This document shows, in pieces, positions 1 to 9,944 of a stretch of 64,000 bases of DNA (the first letter of the stretch is position 1; every line of letters begins with the position of its first letter). The notes beneath the pieces were generated by a model. It was not told where the DNA came from and did no database searches. It saw only the letters and a list, made by a program, of their open reading frames with translations. The stretch lies in contig NZ_JAKCFA010000019.1 of the NCBI RefSeq assembly GCF_024198215.1, forward strand, positions 1-64,000, written 5' to 3'. A program made the position numbers and the translations under genes. This DNA is from Myxococcus qinghaiensis (GTDB taxonomy: Bacteria > Myxococcota > Myxococcia > Myxococcales > Myxococcaceae).

Positions 1-419
1 TTCCTCCTGAGCGCCATCGCTCGGCTCCCTCTCCTCAACCCACTCACGTCCAGGCTCGCGACCACCGCCGAGCACAACTCCCGTCCGCCCTCAACCAGTC
101 CGGCACGGCGTTCACCGGACGGATACGGACCAAGAGGCGGGGCTCTGCCTTCGAACGCGTCGCACTCCACCCGACTTGGCGCCAACATGGGGGCATGTTG
201 CTGCGGCGGGGGCGGGGCTTAGCGCTGGCGGCAGGAGTCAGGCACCAATGTCGTCGCACGCAGGTGCTGAGGGCAGATGGCTGCTCAATTCGCTATTGGT
301 CTGTTCTCTGCGGGCGTGAGAAATACTGCCGCGCGACTATACCACGGGAGGGGTCAGGTCGCACCCAGCGTGACGCCACTTGCGAACAGTAGATATGTTC
401 CTGGTATTTCACTTTTCCA
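1..419. other. Left margin without a supported gene
   Basis: Short open frames on both strands here overlap one another, lack convincing ribosome-binding sites and show no recognisable protein. The last 60 bases are more AT-rich than the rest and probably hold the promoter of the helicase gene that follows, but no clear -35/-10 pair can be assigned. Confidence 0.4.
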
Positions 420-3044
420 TTGGGGGAACCTTTGGTCGATTTTACAAAGTACACGGATGAGGAGAGTTCGCTTGATGTCTCAGACCCACTGGCACTCTTT
501 GCCTCCCTTGATAGAAAAACCTCGCACGTCGGACTAAGAGAGCCTCAAAAAGAAGCTTTGATCGCTCTCGCCGAACGGAGAGGAGCCCGCGATGTTGTTC
601 TAAAGATGAGCACCGGCTTTGGTAAGACGACCGTTGCGCTCGTGCATCTCTTTTCTTACATGGAGGAGACGCGTCGCCCGGTGGTGTATCTTTGCCCGAC
701 CACGCAACTTGTCGATCAAGTGATTCAGGAGGCGGAGAATCTCGGGATCAATGCCGTTGCTTATCGTGCGCGCGAAAAACATCCCGCGACTGCTGCAATT
801 GCGGGAAAGGCGATTATTGTATGTACTTACGATAAGCTTTTCAATGCTCGCTCCACTTTTGGGCGCGATGACGTCGACCTGGTTCCGCATGCGCTTGTTC
901 TTGATGATGCTCATTCTGGAATCCAAGAGGTGAGAGATAGTTTTACGATCCGCATTGAGCGGCTTGAAGAGGAGTCGCTGTTTGATGATGTGCTGGGGGT
1001 TTTGCTCGCGCCGTGTAAGGACTATGCTCCAGGTGTGTGGCTGGGGATTGAGCGTGGGGACAGTGAGGCAGTGTCTGAGGTCCCTTTCTGGATATGGGCG
1101 CAATTGGTGACGCAGTTGCGCGATACGTTGGAAAGTCATGCTGGTGATGATGAGCTTAGGTTTGTTTGGGGGTATCTGAGAAATAATCTCAGGTGGTGTC
1201 GATGTGTTGTGTCGGGTACGGCCATTGAAATCTTCCCGGACATTCCCGCCGTGCACCTAGTCCGCCAATTCGCTGAGGCCAAGCACAGGCTGTTCATGTC
1301 GGCCACGCTATCTGATGACTCTGCTCTTGTTAGAGAGCTTGGCTGCGACCCTGACGCGGCGCTGGATCCAATTGCTCCCCCGTCAGACGGTGGCGTTGGG
1401 GAGCGCATGGTTCTTGCGCCATCGCTCGTTGACCCAAGCTTGGATCGTGAATGGGTGATGAAGTGGTGTCGAAAGATGGCCAAGCGCTATCGGGTGGTCG
1501 TGCTTACTCCGAGCGAGAAGGCGGCAAGAGAGTGGGAAGAAGTTGGGGCTACCGTTGAGATGGGGGAAGAAGTAAAGGCCACTGTCGAGGCGCTCAAGAA
1601 AGGAACTCTGTCGTTCGTTGCTTTTGCCCAAAGATACGATGGAGTGGATCTTCCGGATGATGCCTGCCGGGTTCTTGTCCTTGATGGAATGCCGGTTGGC
1701 CAAGGTCTCGGTGATGACTACGACAGGAAGGTTCCTGGCCGTCCGGGAGGAGCCTATCGGCGATGGATCTATCGCGTTGAACAGGGTATGGGGCGGGCTG
1801 TTCGGTCTCAGGCAGATTATGCTGTGGTGGTTCTTACTGGCCCTGATTTAGTGAACTTCCTTGCTAAGCGCGATGTAGTTGAGTTGATGGGCGCTACGAC
1901 GCGGGCGCAACTGCAACTTTCGGAGCGGCTTACGAAGATTGCATTGGATCAAGGGGGGACGCTGACTGCTGCTGTTGAAAACATGGCGAGTCAGTGCCTC
2001 ACGCGCGACGCGGGCTGGAAGTCATTTTATGATAGTGGAGTTAGAAGGAAGCTTAAGAGCCTGGCGGGCCAACCAGAGGATCTCCAGATTCGCTTGGCCG
2101 AAGCTGAGCACCAAGCCCAGTATGCCGCGCTTACGCAGGACTCCGAGCGCTCTGCCGAGATCATTCAAGAGGTAATTCACCGGACACAACAAGGCAAGGC
2201 GCCAGCACTTAAGGCCAAGAAGGAAAAGCCGACCAAATCGAGACAAGCCCATGATCAGGACGGTGTGAGGTCTTCTATGGGTAGTGCTCCAGCTGAAGAG
2301 CAGGTCGGCTGGCTTCTGCAGAGAAAGGCAAATTATACGTACGAGTTTAATCAGGCAGAAGCCCTTCAGATCCAAAAGACTGCGCGCGATAAAAACAGTT
2401 ACATGTATGCGCCGCCGAACGCTGTTGTTATCCGCCGCACGAAGCCCACGTCTGCCTCAGCCTCTGTGGTGCTTAGGTGGTATGCTGGTTTCTCCAATCC
2501 GAATGGAGCGCTGGCTGAGTTGATGGCGCTAAAGACGAAGTTGTCGTTTGATGCAAAGCCGGAGATTTTTGAGCAGGGACTGCTGGACTTGGCTGTGTTC
2601 TTCGGTGCTGCAGGGGAACGTCCAGAAAAGCTGTATCTGCGTGGTCCCGATAATCTCTGGGAGTGGCCGGAGTTCTCCTGGGTCATTGAGGCCAAGAACG
2701 AACGCATGAAGGACCTGCCCAAGAGTGATGGGGAGCAGCTCTTGGCCGCGATGGAGTGGTTCAAGCACAGGGACCCGGAGCGCGCCGGGATTCCTGTTGT
2801 TGCTGCACGCTCAACCTCACCGAGACATGATGCTTTCTTCCCTGAGGGTACGAGAGTGTTGACTCCTGAAGGGCTTGGAAAGCTCCTCAAAAGCATTGAA
2901 CAATTTCTAGGGGCTCTCGTGAAACAGCCCCCGCTCTTCTGGAAGGTCGAAGATGTCAACAAGATGCTTGAGGGAAGTAGGTTGACAGCAAATCATTTTG
3001 AGAAGACGTATACTGTTCCGCTGACGAAGTCCAAGGGAGGGTAG
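420..3044 (+). CDS. DEAD/DEAH-type superfamily 2 helicase
   Basis: An 874-residue protein with the motifs of an ATP-dependent nucleic-acid helicase. The Walker A motif STGFGKTT lies at about residues 64-71, a DDAH motif II at about 161-164, an SATL motif III near 293, and a motif VI of the form QGMGRAVR near 455. The layout of an upstream REPQ box and a spaced second RecA lobe resembles DinG/Rad3-like enzymes more than DEAD RNA helicases. The last 400 residues are not recognised and may bind DNA or a partner. The start is a TTG, chosen because it opens the frame before the conserved region; an internal start is possible. Codon choice is less GC-biased than in the phage genes to the right, which suggests acquisition. 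The convergent nuclease gene 430 bases on makes a defence role plausible, but this is inference. Confidence 0.8.
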   Translation: MGEPLVDFTKYTDEESSLDVSDPLALFASLDRKTSHVGLREPQKEALIALAERRGARDVVLKMSTGFGKTTVALVHLFSYMEETRRPVVYLCPTTQLVDQVIQEAENLGINAVAYRAREKHPATAAIAGKAIIVCTYDKLFNARSTFGRDDVDLVPHALVLDDAHSGIQEVRDSFTIRIERLEEESLFDDVLGVLLAPCKDYAPGVWLGIERGDSEAVSEVPFWIWAQLVTQLRDTLESHAGDDELRFVWGYLRNNLRWCRCVVSGTAIEIFPDIPAVHLVRQFAEAKHRLFMSATLSDDSALVRELGCDPDAALDPIAPPSDGGVGERMVLAPSLVDPSLDREWVMKWCRKMAKRYRVVVLTPSEKAAREWEEVGATVEMGEEVKATVEALKKGTLSFVAFAQRYDGVDLPDDACRVLVLDGMPVGQGLGDDYDRKVPGRPGGAYRRWIYRVEQGMGRAVRSQADYAVVVLTGPDLVNFLAKRDVVELMGATTRAQLQLSERLTKIALDQGGTLTAAVENMASQCLTRDAGWKSFYDSGVRRKLKSLAGQPEDLQIRLAEAEHQAQYAALTQDSERSAEIIQEVIHRTQQGKAPALKAKKEKPTKSRQAHDQDGVRSSMGSAPAEEQVGWLLQRKANYTYEFNQAEALQIQKTARDKNSYMYAPPNAVVIRRTKPTSASASVVLRWYAGFSNPNGALAELMALKTKLSFDAKPEIFEQGLLDLAVFFGAAGERPEKLYLRGPDNLWEWPEFSWVIEAKNERMKDLPKSDGEQLLAAMEWFKHRDPERAGIPVVAARSTSPRHDAFFPEGTRVLTPEGLGKLLKSIEQFLGALVKQPPLFWKVEDVNKMLEGSRLTANHFEKTYTVPLTKSKGG

Positions 3045-3056
3045 TAGGGATGGATA

Positions 3057-3177
3057 GCGGTGCGTGTTGGCAAGCGCGTCTGGCTGCCCTTCCTCCGGGC
3101 CCGCCGGTACATGCAGTCCCGCCAGTCGCTGCTGGACTACTCGCTCACGCAGTTCTTCCATGAGGTGGAGCGGTACG
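3057..3177 (+). pseudogene. Gene fragment, copy 1 of a three-copy remnant
   Basis: Translated, this reads as the C-terminal part of a protein with the core WLPFLRARRYM followed by SLLDYSLT. It begins abruptly 12 bases after the helicase stop codon, with no start signal. The same stretch recurs at 3280 and 4612. The parent protein family is not recognised. Confidence 0.5.
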
Positions 3178-3279
3178 TACAGGCCCTGATGGCGGCTGCT
3201 GGGGGCTCTGGGGCGCGAGGCAGAAGCAGGAGGATCGAGGGCGCGTCGGCAGGCGCGCCTGTCGGCTCCTTCCTGCCGC

Positions 3280-3371
3280 ACTCGCAGGTGTATGCAGTCC
3301 CGCCAGGAGCTGTTTGGACTACTTACTCGCTCACCCAATTCTTCCATGCGGTGGAGCGGTACCGGGGTTGA
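3280..3371 (+). pseudogene. Gene fragment, copy 2 of the remnant
   Basis: This stretch repeats the second half of copy 1, including the part encoding YSLTQFFH and VERYR, with small insertions and substitutions. It is in the same frame as copy 1 and ends in TGA, as the parent gene probably did. It is too short and degenerate to be a working gene. Confidence 0.45.
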
Positions 3372-3472
3372 GTTCCGCTGAGTTGACTCGGTACCATTGG
3401 GTCACTCATTGGGGACTCGCGTTCGGTGAAGTATGTATTGAAGCTGCCGCTTCACGCTCAGTTGCTGGTGCA

Positions 3473-4261
3473 TTAGCGTCGGCCTTGCGCGATTCGTTTC
3501 TCCAGGATACGTAAGAGTTGTTCTGCGCAGGCTTTCGCCCCTGAGGGAGTTGAGCAATCGGTGGCTGGTATGCGTTCGATCTTGGCACCCTCGTGGTCAA
3601 GTGGCGAGAGGCGCCGATATGCATCGGTAACGCTTTCGCGGTGGTAGGTGTCTCCATCGACTTCGACAACCATGAGGACACCATCTTTGAGCAGTACAAA
3701 GTCAGGTTCGAGGCGAACATAATCTCTGCCGCCTCGAAGGAAGACAGGTAGCGGCGCAAACGTGACGCCGAGGGATTTTAGGGCGCCGTATAGGTGGATT
3801 TCGGGCTCGGACCGGAAGAGCAGTCCATCGCATTGGCGCGAAGCGATATTGTCGCTACGAACCCGCCCTTGGTTACTGATTCCAGCGCCAGCTAGGTATG
3901 CGGATGCGTCCGTTCTCCATTCAGGATTCGTGACTGATTTTGGTGTAATGAGAACTAGGCTTAGGTTGTGGTTGTCGAACTCTCGGAAGAACTGGCGCCC
4001 TAGCTCAACAATGATCTCTTCAGCGCGGTGTCGCTCGGGTTCGGAAAGTCGACTGAAGAGGCCGAGGTCAAGGCCGAGCCGAAGCCCCCACCCATACGTT
4101 CCTCCGTTCCAGTTGTCGTAGGACTCGCGGTAGGCATGCGCGTTGGCGTTCACGAGGATGGCAATCTCGCGCGCTGCTCCTTGCTCCTTGAGCATCTCGA
4201 AGATGGACGCGAGCAGATGTTCTATTTGAACGGGAAAATCCTCGTCAGCTGATGACGTCAC
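3473..4261 (-). CDS. Putative PD-(D/E)XK (DUF559-like) nuclease
   Basis: A 262-residue protein convergent with the helicase. The C-terminal third has the pattern of a Vsr/DUF559-type restriction-like fold: a helix with SEPEIHLY (E154), then EPDFVLL (D187) followed by a strand with VVEVDGD (E200, D202). The usual lysine of the third motif is replaced by D202, as in some divergent members of this superfamily. The N-terminal 120 residues are helical and unrecognised. The gene stands alone on its strand between remnant copies 2 and 3. Together with the helicase it could form a defence module. The nuclease call is motif-based and the biological role is inferred. Confidence 0.6.
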   Translation of the reverse strand: MTSSADEDFPVQIEHLLASIFEMLKEQGAAREIAILVNANAHAYRESYDNWNGGTYGWGLRLGLDLGLFSRLSEPERHRAEEIIVELGRQFFREFDNHNLSLVLITPKSVTNPEWRTDASAYLAGAGISNQGRVRSDNIASRQCDGLLFRSEPEIHLYGALKSLGVTFAPLPVFLRGGRDYVRLEPDFVLLKDGVLMVVEVDGDTYHRESVTDAYRRLSPLDHEGAKIERIPATDCSTPSGAKACAEQLLRILEKRIAQGRR

Positions 4262-4611
4262 GTGCCCTCCTAAAATCGGTATCCTGGCAGTCTGGCGCTA
4301 AGGGCAGCTTCCTTCAATATTTCCGAGTAGTTCGATGTGTGCAAGTTTAGTCCTACAGTCGCAGGCACTGTAGGGCCCCTCGTGCTCGGCAGTGGCATGG
4401 ACTGGTCCCCGTTGTTCAGTTCGGGTGAAGATTGAGCGAGCCCTTGCGGCTTGGCGTTGGGTTGGTTGTGAGGAGGCGCGAGCAGGTGGTCCGCCCTCTC
4501 GGGATCTCCTGGCGCTAGCGTCGTCGGGATGTTCGGAAGGACGGCACCACAGAGGAGACGCCCTACCACTGGCGACAAAAACTCGGTGGGACGTGGGGGC
4601 TGCGCGAGAAG
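4262..4611. other. Intergenic stretch upstream of the nuclease gene
   Basis: No supported gene is seen. The sequence separates the nuclease start from remnant copy 3 and should contain the nuclease promoter. It reads like eroded coding DNA rather than a clean regulatory region. Confidence 0.3.
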
Positions 4612-4752
4612 ATGGAGGAGTTACAGGTGCGAGCGGGCAAGCGCGTCTGGCTACCCTTCCTGCGCGCCCGTCGGTACATGCATTCCCGCCAGTCGCTGCT
4701 GGACTACTCGCTCACCTAGTACTTCAAGGAGATCGAGCGGTACCGGCTATGA
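4612..4752 (+). pseudogene. Gene fragment, copy 3 of the remnant, with an internal stop
   Basis: This copy keeps a little more upstream sequence than the others (MEELQVRAGKRVWLPFL) and continues through the shared core to a TGA. A TAG interrupts it just after SLLDYSLT, where copies 1 and 2 have CAG or CAA (Gln). That is a one-base nonsense change in an otherwise well-kept frame. The parent is presumably a full-length gene elsewhere in the genome. Confidence 0.5.
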
Positions 4753-4875
4753 GTCAGCTCAAGGCGTTTGAGCAGTAGTGGACGGTTCTAGGTTCTGTTG
4801 CTGATGTCGGGACGCTATCTGCGGCTTCGCAGTCGGTAGGTTTCATCCCGACGCATCCAGTGGTTTGAAGACGCC

Positions 4876-5640
4876 ATGCCCGGGGTAGAACCGAACGAAG
4901 AAGCTGTGAAGTTGATTGCCGCCCGGTTGATGCGCATTCCGGACGTCCTCCCTCCAGAGGGTTGTGCGTACCACATCATCGAGGCACAGACTGCTGCCGG
5001 GGAGAGCGCTGGTGGGTTGTGGATGCCTGGGACCGAGGGTGGCATCCCAGTCTTCGAGAGTCGAGAGTTGGCGACTGAAGCACTTCAGTTCATTCCCCCG
5101 CCGCAGGTGCTTGGGTACTCCGAGGACGCAGTGGGTTGGGCGGTGCATGCTCTGTCTGCCGATGAGTTTCGCACCTTGTTCATCAATCCAAGCCTGACGC
5201 TCTATGTTGTCCTCAGGGTGAGCGACTCGGGCATCGAGGCCCAGCCGCTAACAGATCCGCGAAGTGCGACGTCTCTTGCTGCACCCACTGGCGCGGGCGG
5301 CCCTCACGCGACGCGGTCCGGTTCGGAGTCAGCTCCGGCGCAGGTGACTGGAGGGGGCGCGCGGAATGCTGAGACGCGCCTTACCCGAGCAAGCGTCGAG
5401 GGGCTTCCTCTTGGCGAACGTCTTTGGCGGCTCATGGAGCCCGCCTCGGGCTATGACACGAAGGCGGGGACTCATGGCCAACAGGTGCTGGCCCTCACGA
5501 CGTTCTTCATCCGAGACGTGGATAACGGAGGGCTGGACCAGGCGCTGTAGAACTCCGCCCCGGCCGAGGTGGACTTCGTGCTGCCTGGGCGTTCGGCCTC
5601 GGCTCCGCCCCCGCTTGAGGGCGCCCGTTGGAGAGCCTGA
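4876..5640 (+). pseudogene. DMP19/DUF4375-like gene interrupted by a stop codon
   Basis: The open frame runs 224 residues to TAG at 5548. Its last residues, FFIRDVDNGGLDQAL, match the signature start of the DMP19/DUF4375 domain (aromatic, acidic, then VNNGGFDQ). In that family the text normally continues with an aromatic residue and then NS. Reading through the TAG gives exactly NSAPAEVDFVLPG for another 29 codons. One substitution of a Trp or Tyr codon to TAG therefore explains the break, and the domain decays soon after. The first 150 residues are unrecognised. DMP19 proteins are known as DNA mimics in Neisseria; no function is claimed here. Confidence 0.5.
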
Positions 5641-6094
5641 GCCAGGAGTGCGGAGAGCGGCCCCCTAAAGCGTGCGTGCCGGGTTGACTCAGGGCAGGTC
5701 CAGGAACGAGTTGTCGTTCCTGCTGAACGAAAGGCTTCAGGGACTGTCACGAACAGACCCGTCAATCAGCGAATGAGCGAAGCATAGATTTGAACAACAA
5801 CTCAGTCGGTCGCAGCGTCGTCAGCAGGTGCAACTATGGCCGGGCGTCCGATGAGTGTGCGGCACGTGCTCAAAGCAACAGGCTCACGACCATCAGTTGA
5901 GCCAACCCCGATATTGCCGCTCTTGTCCAGAAGAGGGCCGAGCCCACCGCCGCCAGGGCAGTTCTCAGCACCTCCTTTCCATTCTTATACTCCGCGCTTC
6001 ATTCCTTGCTGGTGTGCAATGGCTGGCGTCACAGGACCTCCTGCACGTTGATGAGGCAATCCGTGCTGAGCACGTCGTTGACGAGGGCCAAGCG
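5641..6094. other. Intergenic region before the hydrolase-LysM unit
   Basis: No supported gene is present. The downstream frame stays open leftwards to 5855, but its composition there is not coding-like and there is no good ribosome-binding site. I therefore leave this as upstream region for the next gene. Confidence 0.35.
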
Positions 6095-7477
6095 ATGATC
6101 ATGCCCCCGGCTGTCCCTCAGATCGCTTCGCCCACGGCCCCGGCCGCCCCGGCTCTCTTCACCGCGGCCACAGGCGCGCGCGACAGCTTGAACGACGCGT
6201 TCTACGCCGACGAGCGCAACACTACGCAGCCAAAGGAAAACCACCCGGTGAAGTCGTTCTACAACGTCTTCACTGGGTTCATGGCCTCCCCGCCCAGCTA
6301 CGCCAACGCGGTCCCCGACACATTCAGCATGAACCTTCCCAACCCGCTGAACTCCGACCCGGAAGCTGCACTCATCGCTGCCGCCACCGTCCTGCCCCAG
6401 AAGTACGAGAAGCTCCGCATCAAGACCCCCAGCGCCCGTATGCATTTCAGCGAAAAGAGGACCTACTTCGTCTTCGTGCCGAAGAAGCTCAAGGACGCCT
6501 TCGACGCGCAGCCCACGGGAAGCAAGCCGAAAGCGCGGGTCAGCCTGTTCTTCGGCGTCGGGCCGGAACTCAACCTGTTCGGCCTGCGCCGGTTCTTCGC
6601 CGAGTCGGACGACGGCGTCCTCATCACCATCCCCGGTGTCGAGTCCGCCTGGGAGGGATACGGGCAGGCCTGGGGCATCGGCATCACCCAGGCCATCATC
6701 AAGGACTTGCTGAACGGCGCGGCCTTACCCGGTATCGACTTCACCATCGAGGTGATGGCGGGCTACAGCACCGGCTACCGAGGCGTCAACCTGACCCTCA
6801 TCAACAAGCTCGTCCCCCTTGGGAATCTCAAGCGGGTGATCTACTACGACGCCTTTTATAATCATGACGACTATCCTCTTCCTGCTGGCCCCCATCCGTT
6901 TCAAAACAAGCTCACGCGCTGGGCGGTGAAGGAGGCGCTCACCGCCAGCGGCGCGGAAATCCACATCTACGCCTACACCCACTCTATTGACGCCTCCGGC
7001 AAACACGGAGGCGGCGTGCCGCGCGTGAAAGGCGGCTCCGTTCCGGTGGGGCCTCTCGATTCGCTGCTTCAGGCGCACGGCGCGAAGATTCGCTTCTTCG
7101 ATTTCGAATTCAAACACCAGGGCAAGCCGCTCATTGCCGACTCCCTGGAGAAGATCTGCCTCGCGCGGCTGATTCAAGGCGCCATCGACGACTATGTGCA
7201 GGAAAGCGCCATCGGGGCGGATATCCTGGCGCTCATCCGGCTCTTGCCAGAGCGTGGCAGCTTCGGCATCAGCGGGCGTACAGGGTTTACTGATCTCTAC
7301 GCCTGGGTCAAGGACGCGCCGCAGTCAAACGCTCTCCTGGGCTTTCCCATCACGCGTGCGATCGGCCTCATCACCAAGCACATCCTCTTGAGCCCCGGTT
7401 GGACGGCCGCCGACCACTACGAGTTCCGCCATCGCACCTTCGTGCAGGAAATCGGCAAGGAAGGCCTGCTGCCCTAG
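6095..7477 (+). CDS. Hypothetical protein with a possible serine-hydrolase elbow
   Basis: About 460 residues. The start is placed at ATG 6095 (or 6101, two codons on), because only from here does the sequence look coding and a GAGGG lies about 10 bases upstream. The middle contains VMAGYSTGYRG, which fits the G-x-S-x-G nucleophile elbow of alpha/beta hydrolases. It is followed by a strand ending in YYDAFYNHDD and later a conserved-looking IHIYAYTHS. This is suggestive of, but weaker than, a family match. No signal peptide is seen. The gene is followed after 25 bases by the LysM gene on the same strand, so the two are probably co-transcribed and act together. Confidence 0.55.
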   Translation: MIMPPAVPQIASPTAPAAPALFTAATGARDSLNDAFYADERNTTQPKENHPVKSFYNVFTGFMASPPSYANAVPDTFSMNLPNPLNSDPEAALIAAATVLPQKYEKLRIKTPSARMHFSEKRTYFVFVPKKLKDAFDAQPTGSKPKARVSLFFGVGPELNLFGLRRFFAESDDGVLITIPGVESAWEGYGQAWGIGITQAIIKDLLNGAALPGIDFTIEVMAGYSTGYRGVNLTLINKLVPLGNLKRVIYYDAFYNHDDYPLPAGPHPFQNKLTRWAVKEALTASGAEIHIYAYTHSIDASGKHGGGVPRVKGGSVPVGPLDSLLQAHGAKIRFFDFEFKHQGKPLIADSLEKICLARLIQGAIDDYVQESAIGADILALIRLLPERGSFGISGRTGFTDLYAWVKDAPQSNALLGFPITRAIGLITKHILLSPGWTAADHYEFRHRTFVQEIGKEGLLP

Positions 7478-7502
7478 CGATTATTGGAAAGGTAACCCCT
7501 CA

Positions 7503-9944
7503 ATGTCCAGGACATATATCGTCGCTCCAGGCGACACCTTGCGGTCGATCGCGGCACGGTTCTACGGCGATGCGAGCCGCTCTCCGCTGATTGCCGAGGC
7601 AAATCAGTTGTCGAGCCCGGAGCAGCTCGACGTCGGAACCGAGTTGACGATTCCTGATGTTGACTTGACGCCCTTGCCGGTATTCAAAGGCAGACCCGCG
7701 ACTGAGTTCAAAGGGGCGCTCCCGTACGCAACCGAGGTCTTCGGCGTGTATCAGCCGATGGCCGGCTGGTTCGGCCGGCGCCCCACACTTCGTCTCGTCT
7801 CGGGAGTCATTCCGCCCAATCAACAGGATGTGTTCAGCGGGCGCTCCGCCCGGCAGCTGGCCGACCCCTTCTACCGGAGGTTGGTCGAGCAGTTCGGGTC
7901 AAGGGCGCAAGCAATGCTGTCGCCAGTCGGCCTGGTCACGCTGTTCCGCCAATATTTCTTCGAATTTGACACGTTCCTTGGTGTGCCAACCGGTCACCTC
8001 TGGATCAGCCCGGGCGGAACGGTGGAGGTCGTCGAGAGCAGCACGCGACGCACGCTGGTGGAGAGGACGGCTGAACAGTCGGAGGAGGCCACCCGCAAGT
8101 CCGAGGAGTCCCTTACTTCGCAAGAAGACGTCGCCGACGCCATCAAGGAAGACAACGCCAACGACACCACCCTCGGCGCCAGTGCCAGCGCGGGAGCGAA
8201 GTTCGCTGGCATATACCATGCGGACGCTAGCGCCAGCCTCAGCGTCAAGAATACAATCAAGAAGAGTTCCGAACTCACTCACAAGCACGCTCGCACTCAA
8301 AGCGCGAAGGTGAGCAGCGAGATCCACAGGAACTTCAAGACCACCTTCAAGGTCGTTACAGAGACCACCGACACGAGCAGCCGCCGCTACGTCGTCCAAA
8401 ACACTACCGCCGAACTGGTCAACTATGAACTGCGCCGCAAGATGCGAAAGGTCGGCGTCCAGGTTCAGCACATCGGCACGAGACTCAGCTGGCAGGTCTT
8501 CCTGGACGTGCCTGGAAAAGACTTGGGACTGGGAGAGCTTGTCCATGTGGTACCCGCGCCAGACTTGTCCTCCATCAAGAAACCCGAGGTGCTTCCACGA
8601 CTGGAGCACAAGTTCGTCCCGTTCGCGGGCACATTCCCGATAACCAAGGTTCGGGGCACCGCCGTACCTCCCAACATCAATATGGATTTCATAGACCACG
8701 CTCCCAACTCGACGACAATACTCGATGCCGCCAGAGAGATGCATATCGTTGCCAACATCATCTTCAACTCACCACCGCCGGCGCCTGGCTACACGCTTGC
8801 CTCGGTAGGCCTCGTGTCGGCCAAGTCCCAGGGGAGTGACATCACCTTCGTGCCACAACAGCCTATCGAGATCATGGACCGGGACACAGGCGTCTTCCAG
8901 GTCTTCGCCGACAGGCTCAACACCGGAAACCTCTCCCCCCTCCAATTGGCGTTCAGCCTGACCTGGGACCCGCCGGCCGTCGATCCGGCGAAGGCTCAGT
9001 ACGATGCGGACATGTCGGACTACAACGCGAAGGTGGCTGAGGTCTTGCGTGCCGCCTATGCGGGCGCGGTGCGCGATCGCCTGAAGTGGGTGAGCGGGGT
9101 GCGTCTGCGCCCCTCCGAGGACTTGCGCAGCGAGGAGCGTCAATCCGTCTTCGGCAACTTGATACGCAGGCTTCGGCTGTTCGAGGACCCCCACATCGAC
9201 TCGGAGCTGATCCGCCAGATTTTCGACGTGGACGAGATGCTCTACTTCGTGGCGCCCGAGTACTGGCGTCCAAGCGCCTCTGACCTGCCGATGACAACCC
9301 AGGCGACGCAAGGCAAATACCCGGTCCCGAGGCCGCCATCCGGCGGCGAGATCGCCGCCGACCACCTCGCGGGCGACACCGTCGTAAGCTGGTACTCCCA
9401 CACCGCCAAGAACAACGCGCTTGACCAGCGAAGGGTGGCGAGCGACGAGTGGCGCGTCAACTACCTGATCACCGAAGACACCCACCCCGCGCCCAAGGGC
9501 AGCTCCTTGGGTTGGCTCATCCAGATCGATGGCGACGAGCGCCGCAACGAATTCCTCAATGCGGCCTGGGTGAAGGCAGTCCTGCCCATCCGACCCGGGC
9601 ATGAGCTCGAAGCACTCGGCTGGCTAGCCCAGGCCAATGTGGAAGGCGAGGCAGGCCTTGATCAGCCCTACCTGATGCAGCCGGGCGACCCGGATATCTA
9701 CCAGGGAAAGACACTCGGCCAAGTGCTCACACTCGTGGCGACGGAGCTGCAAGCCTCCAACACCGACATGAGCAATACGCTTGCCACGGAAGAGGTGTTT
9801 GAGCGCGGCTTCGACCCCCTGGAAGGTGGATTCCGGCCCGCCGAACCCTACGAGGTTTTCGACCAGTGGCTGGAGGTCCTACCCACGGACCAGGTCGTCG
9901 CTGTCGCGGTCAAGTACGATCCCAAGACGGGCAAGCAGCTCTGA
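7503..9944 (+). CDS. LysM-domain protein of unknown function
   Basis: An 813-residue protein that opens with a LysM domain at about residues 4-52 (YIVAPGDTLRSIA, then a linker and a terminal LTIPD). LysM domains bind GlcNAc-containing glycans or serve as structural modules in phage tails. There is no signal peptide. Residues about 190-290 form a Ser/Thr/Lys-rich segment with coiled character, followed by beta-rich sequence with a repeated pattern of Pro-flanked strands. The remaining 500 residues are unrecognised. Pairing with the preceding gene suggests a two-component system, possibly a secreted or injected protein, but nothing in the sequence fixes this. Confidence 0.65.
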   Translation: MSRTYIVAPGDTLRSIAARFYGDASRSPLIAEANQLSSPEQLDVGTELTIPDVDLTPLPVFKGRPATEFKGALPYATEVFGVYQPMAGWFGRRPTLRLVSGVIPPNQQDVFSGRSARQLADPFYRRLVEQFGSRAQAMLSPVGLVTLFRQYFFEFDTFLGVPTGHLWISPGGTVEVVESSTRRTLVERTAEQSEEATRKSEESLTSQEDVADAIKEDNANDTTLGASASAGAKFAGIYHADASASLSVKNTIKKSSELTHKHARTQSAKVSSEIHRNFKTTFKVVTETTDTSSRRYVVQNTTAELVNYELRRKMRKVGVQVQHIGTRLSWQVFLDVPGKDLGLGELVHVVPAPDLSSIKKPEVLPRLEHKFVPFAGTFPITKVRGTAVPPNINMDFIDHAPNSTTILDAAREMHIVANIIFNSPPPAPGYTLASVGLVSAKSQGSDITFVPQQPIEIMDRDTGVFQVFADRLNTGNLSPLQLAFSLTWDPPAVDPAKAQYDADMSDYNAKVAEVLRAAYAGAVRDRLKWVSGVRLRPSEDLRSEERQSVFGNLIRRLRLFEDPHIDSELIRQIFDVDEMLYFVAPEYWRPSASDLPMTTQATQGKYPVPRPPSGGEIAADHLAGDTVVSWYSHTAKNNALDQRRVASDEWRVNYLITEDTHPAPKGSSLGWLIQIDGDERRNEFLNAAWVKAVLPIRPGHELEALGWLAQANVEGEAGLDQPYLMQPGDPDIYQGKTLGQVLTLVATELQASNTDMSNTLATEEVFERGFDPLEGGFRPAEPYEVFDQWLEVLPTDQVVAVAVKYDPKTGKQL

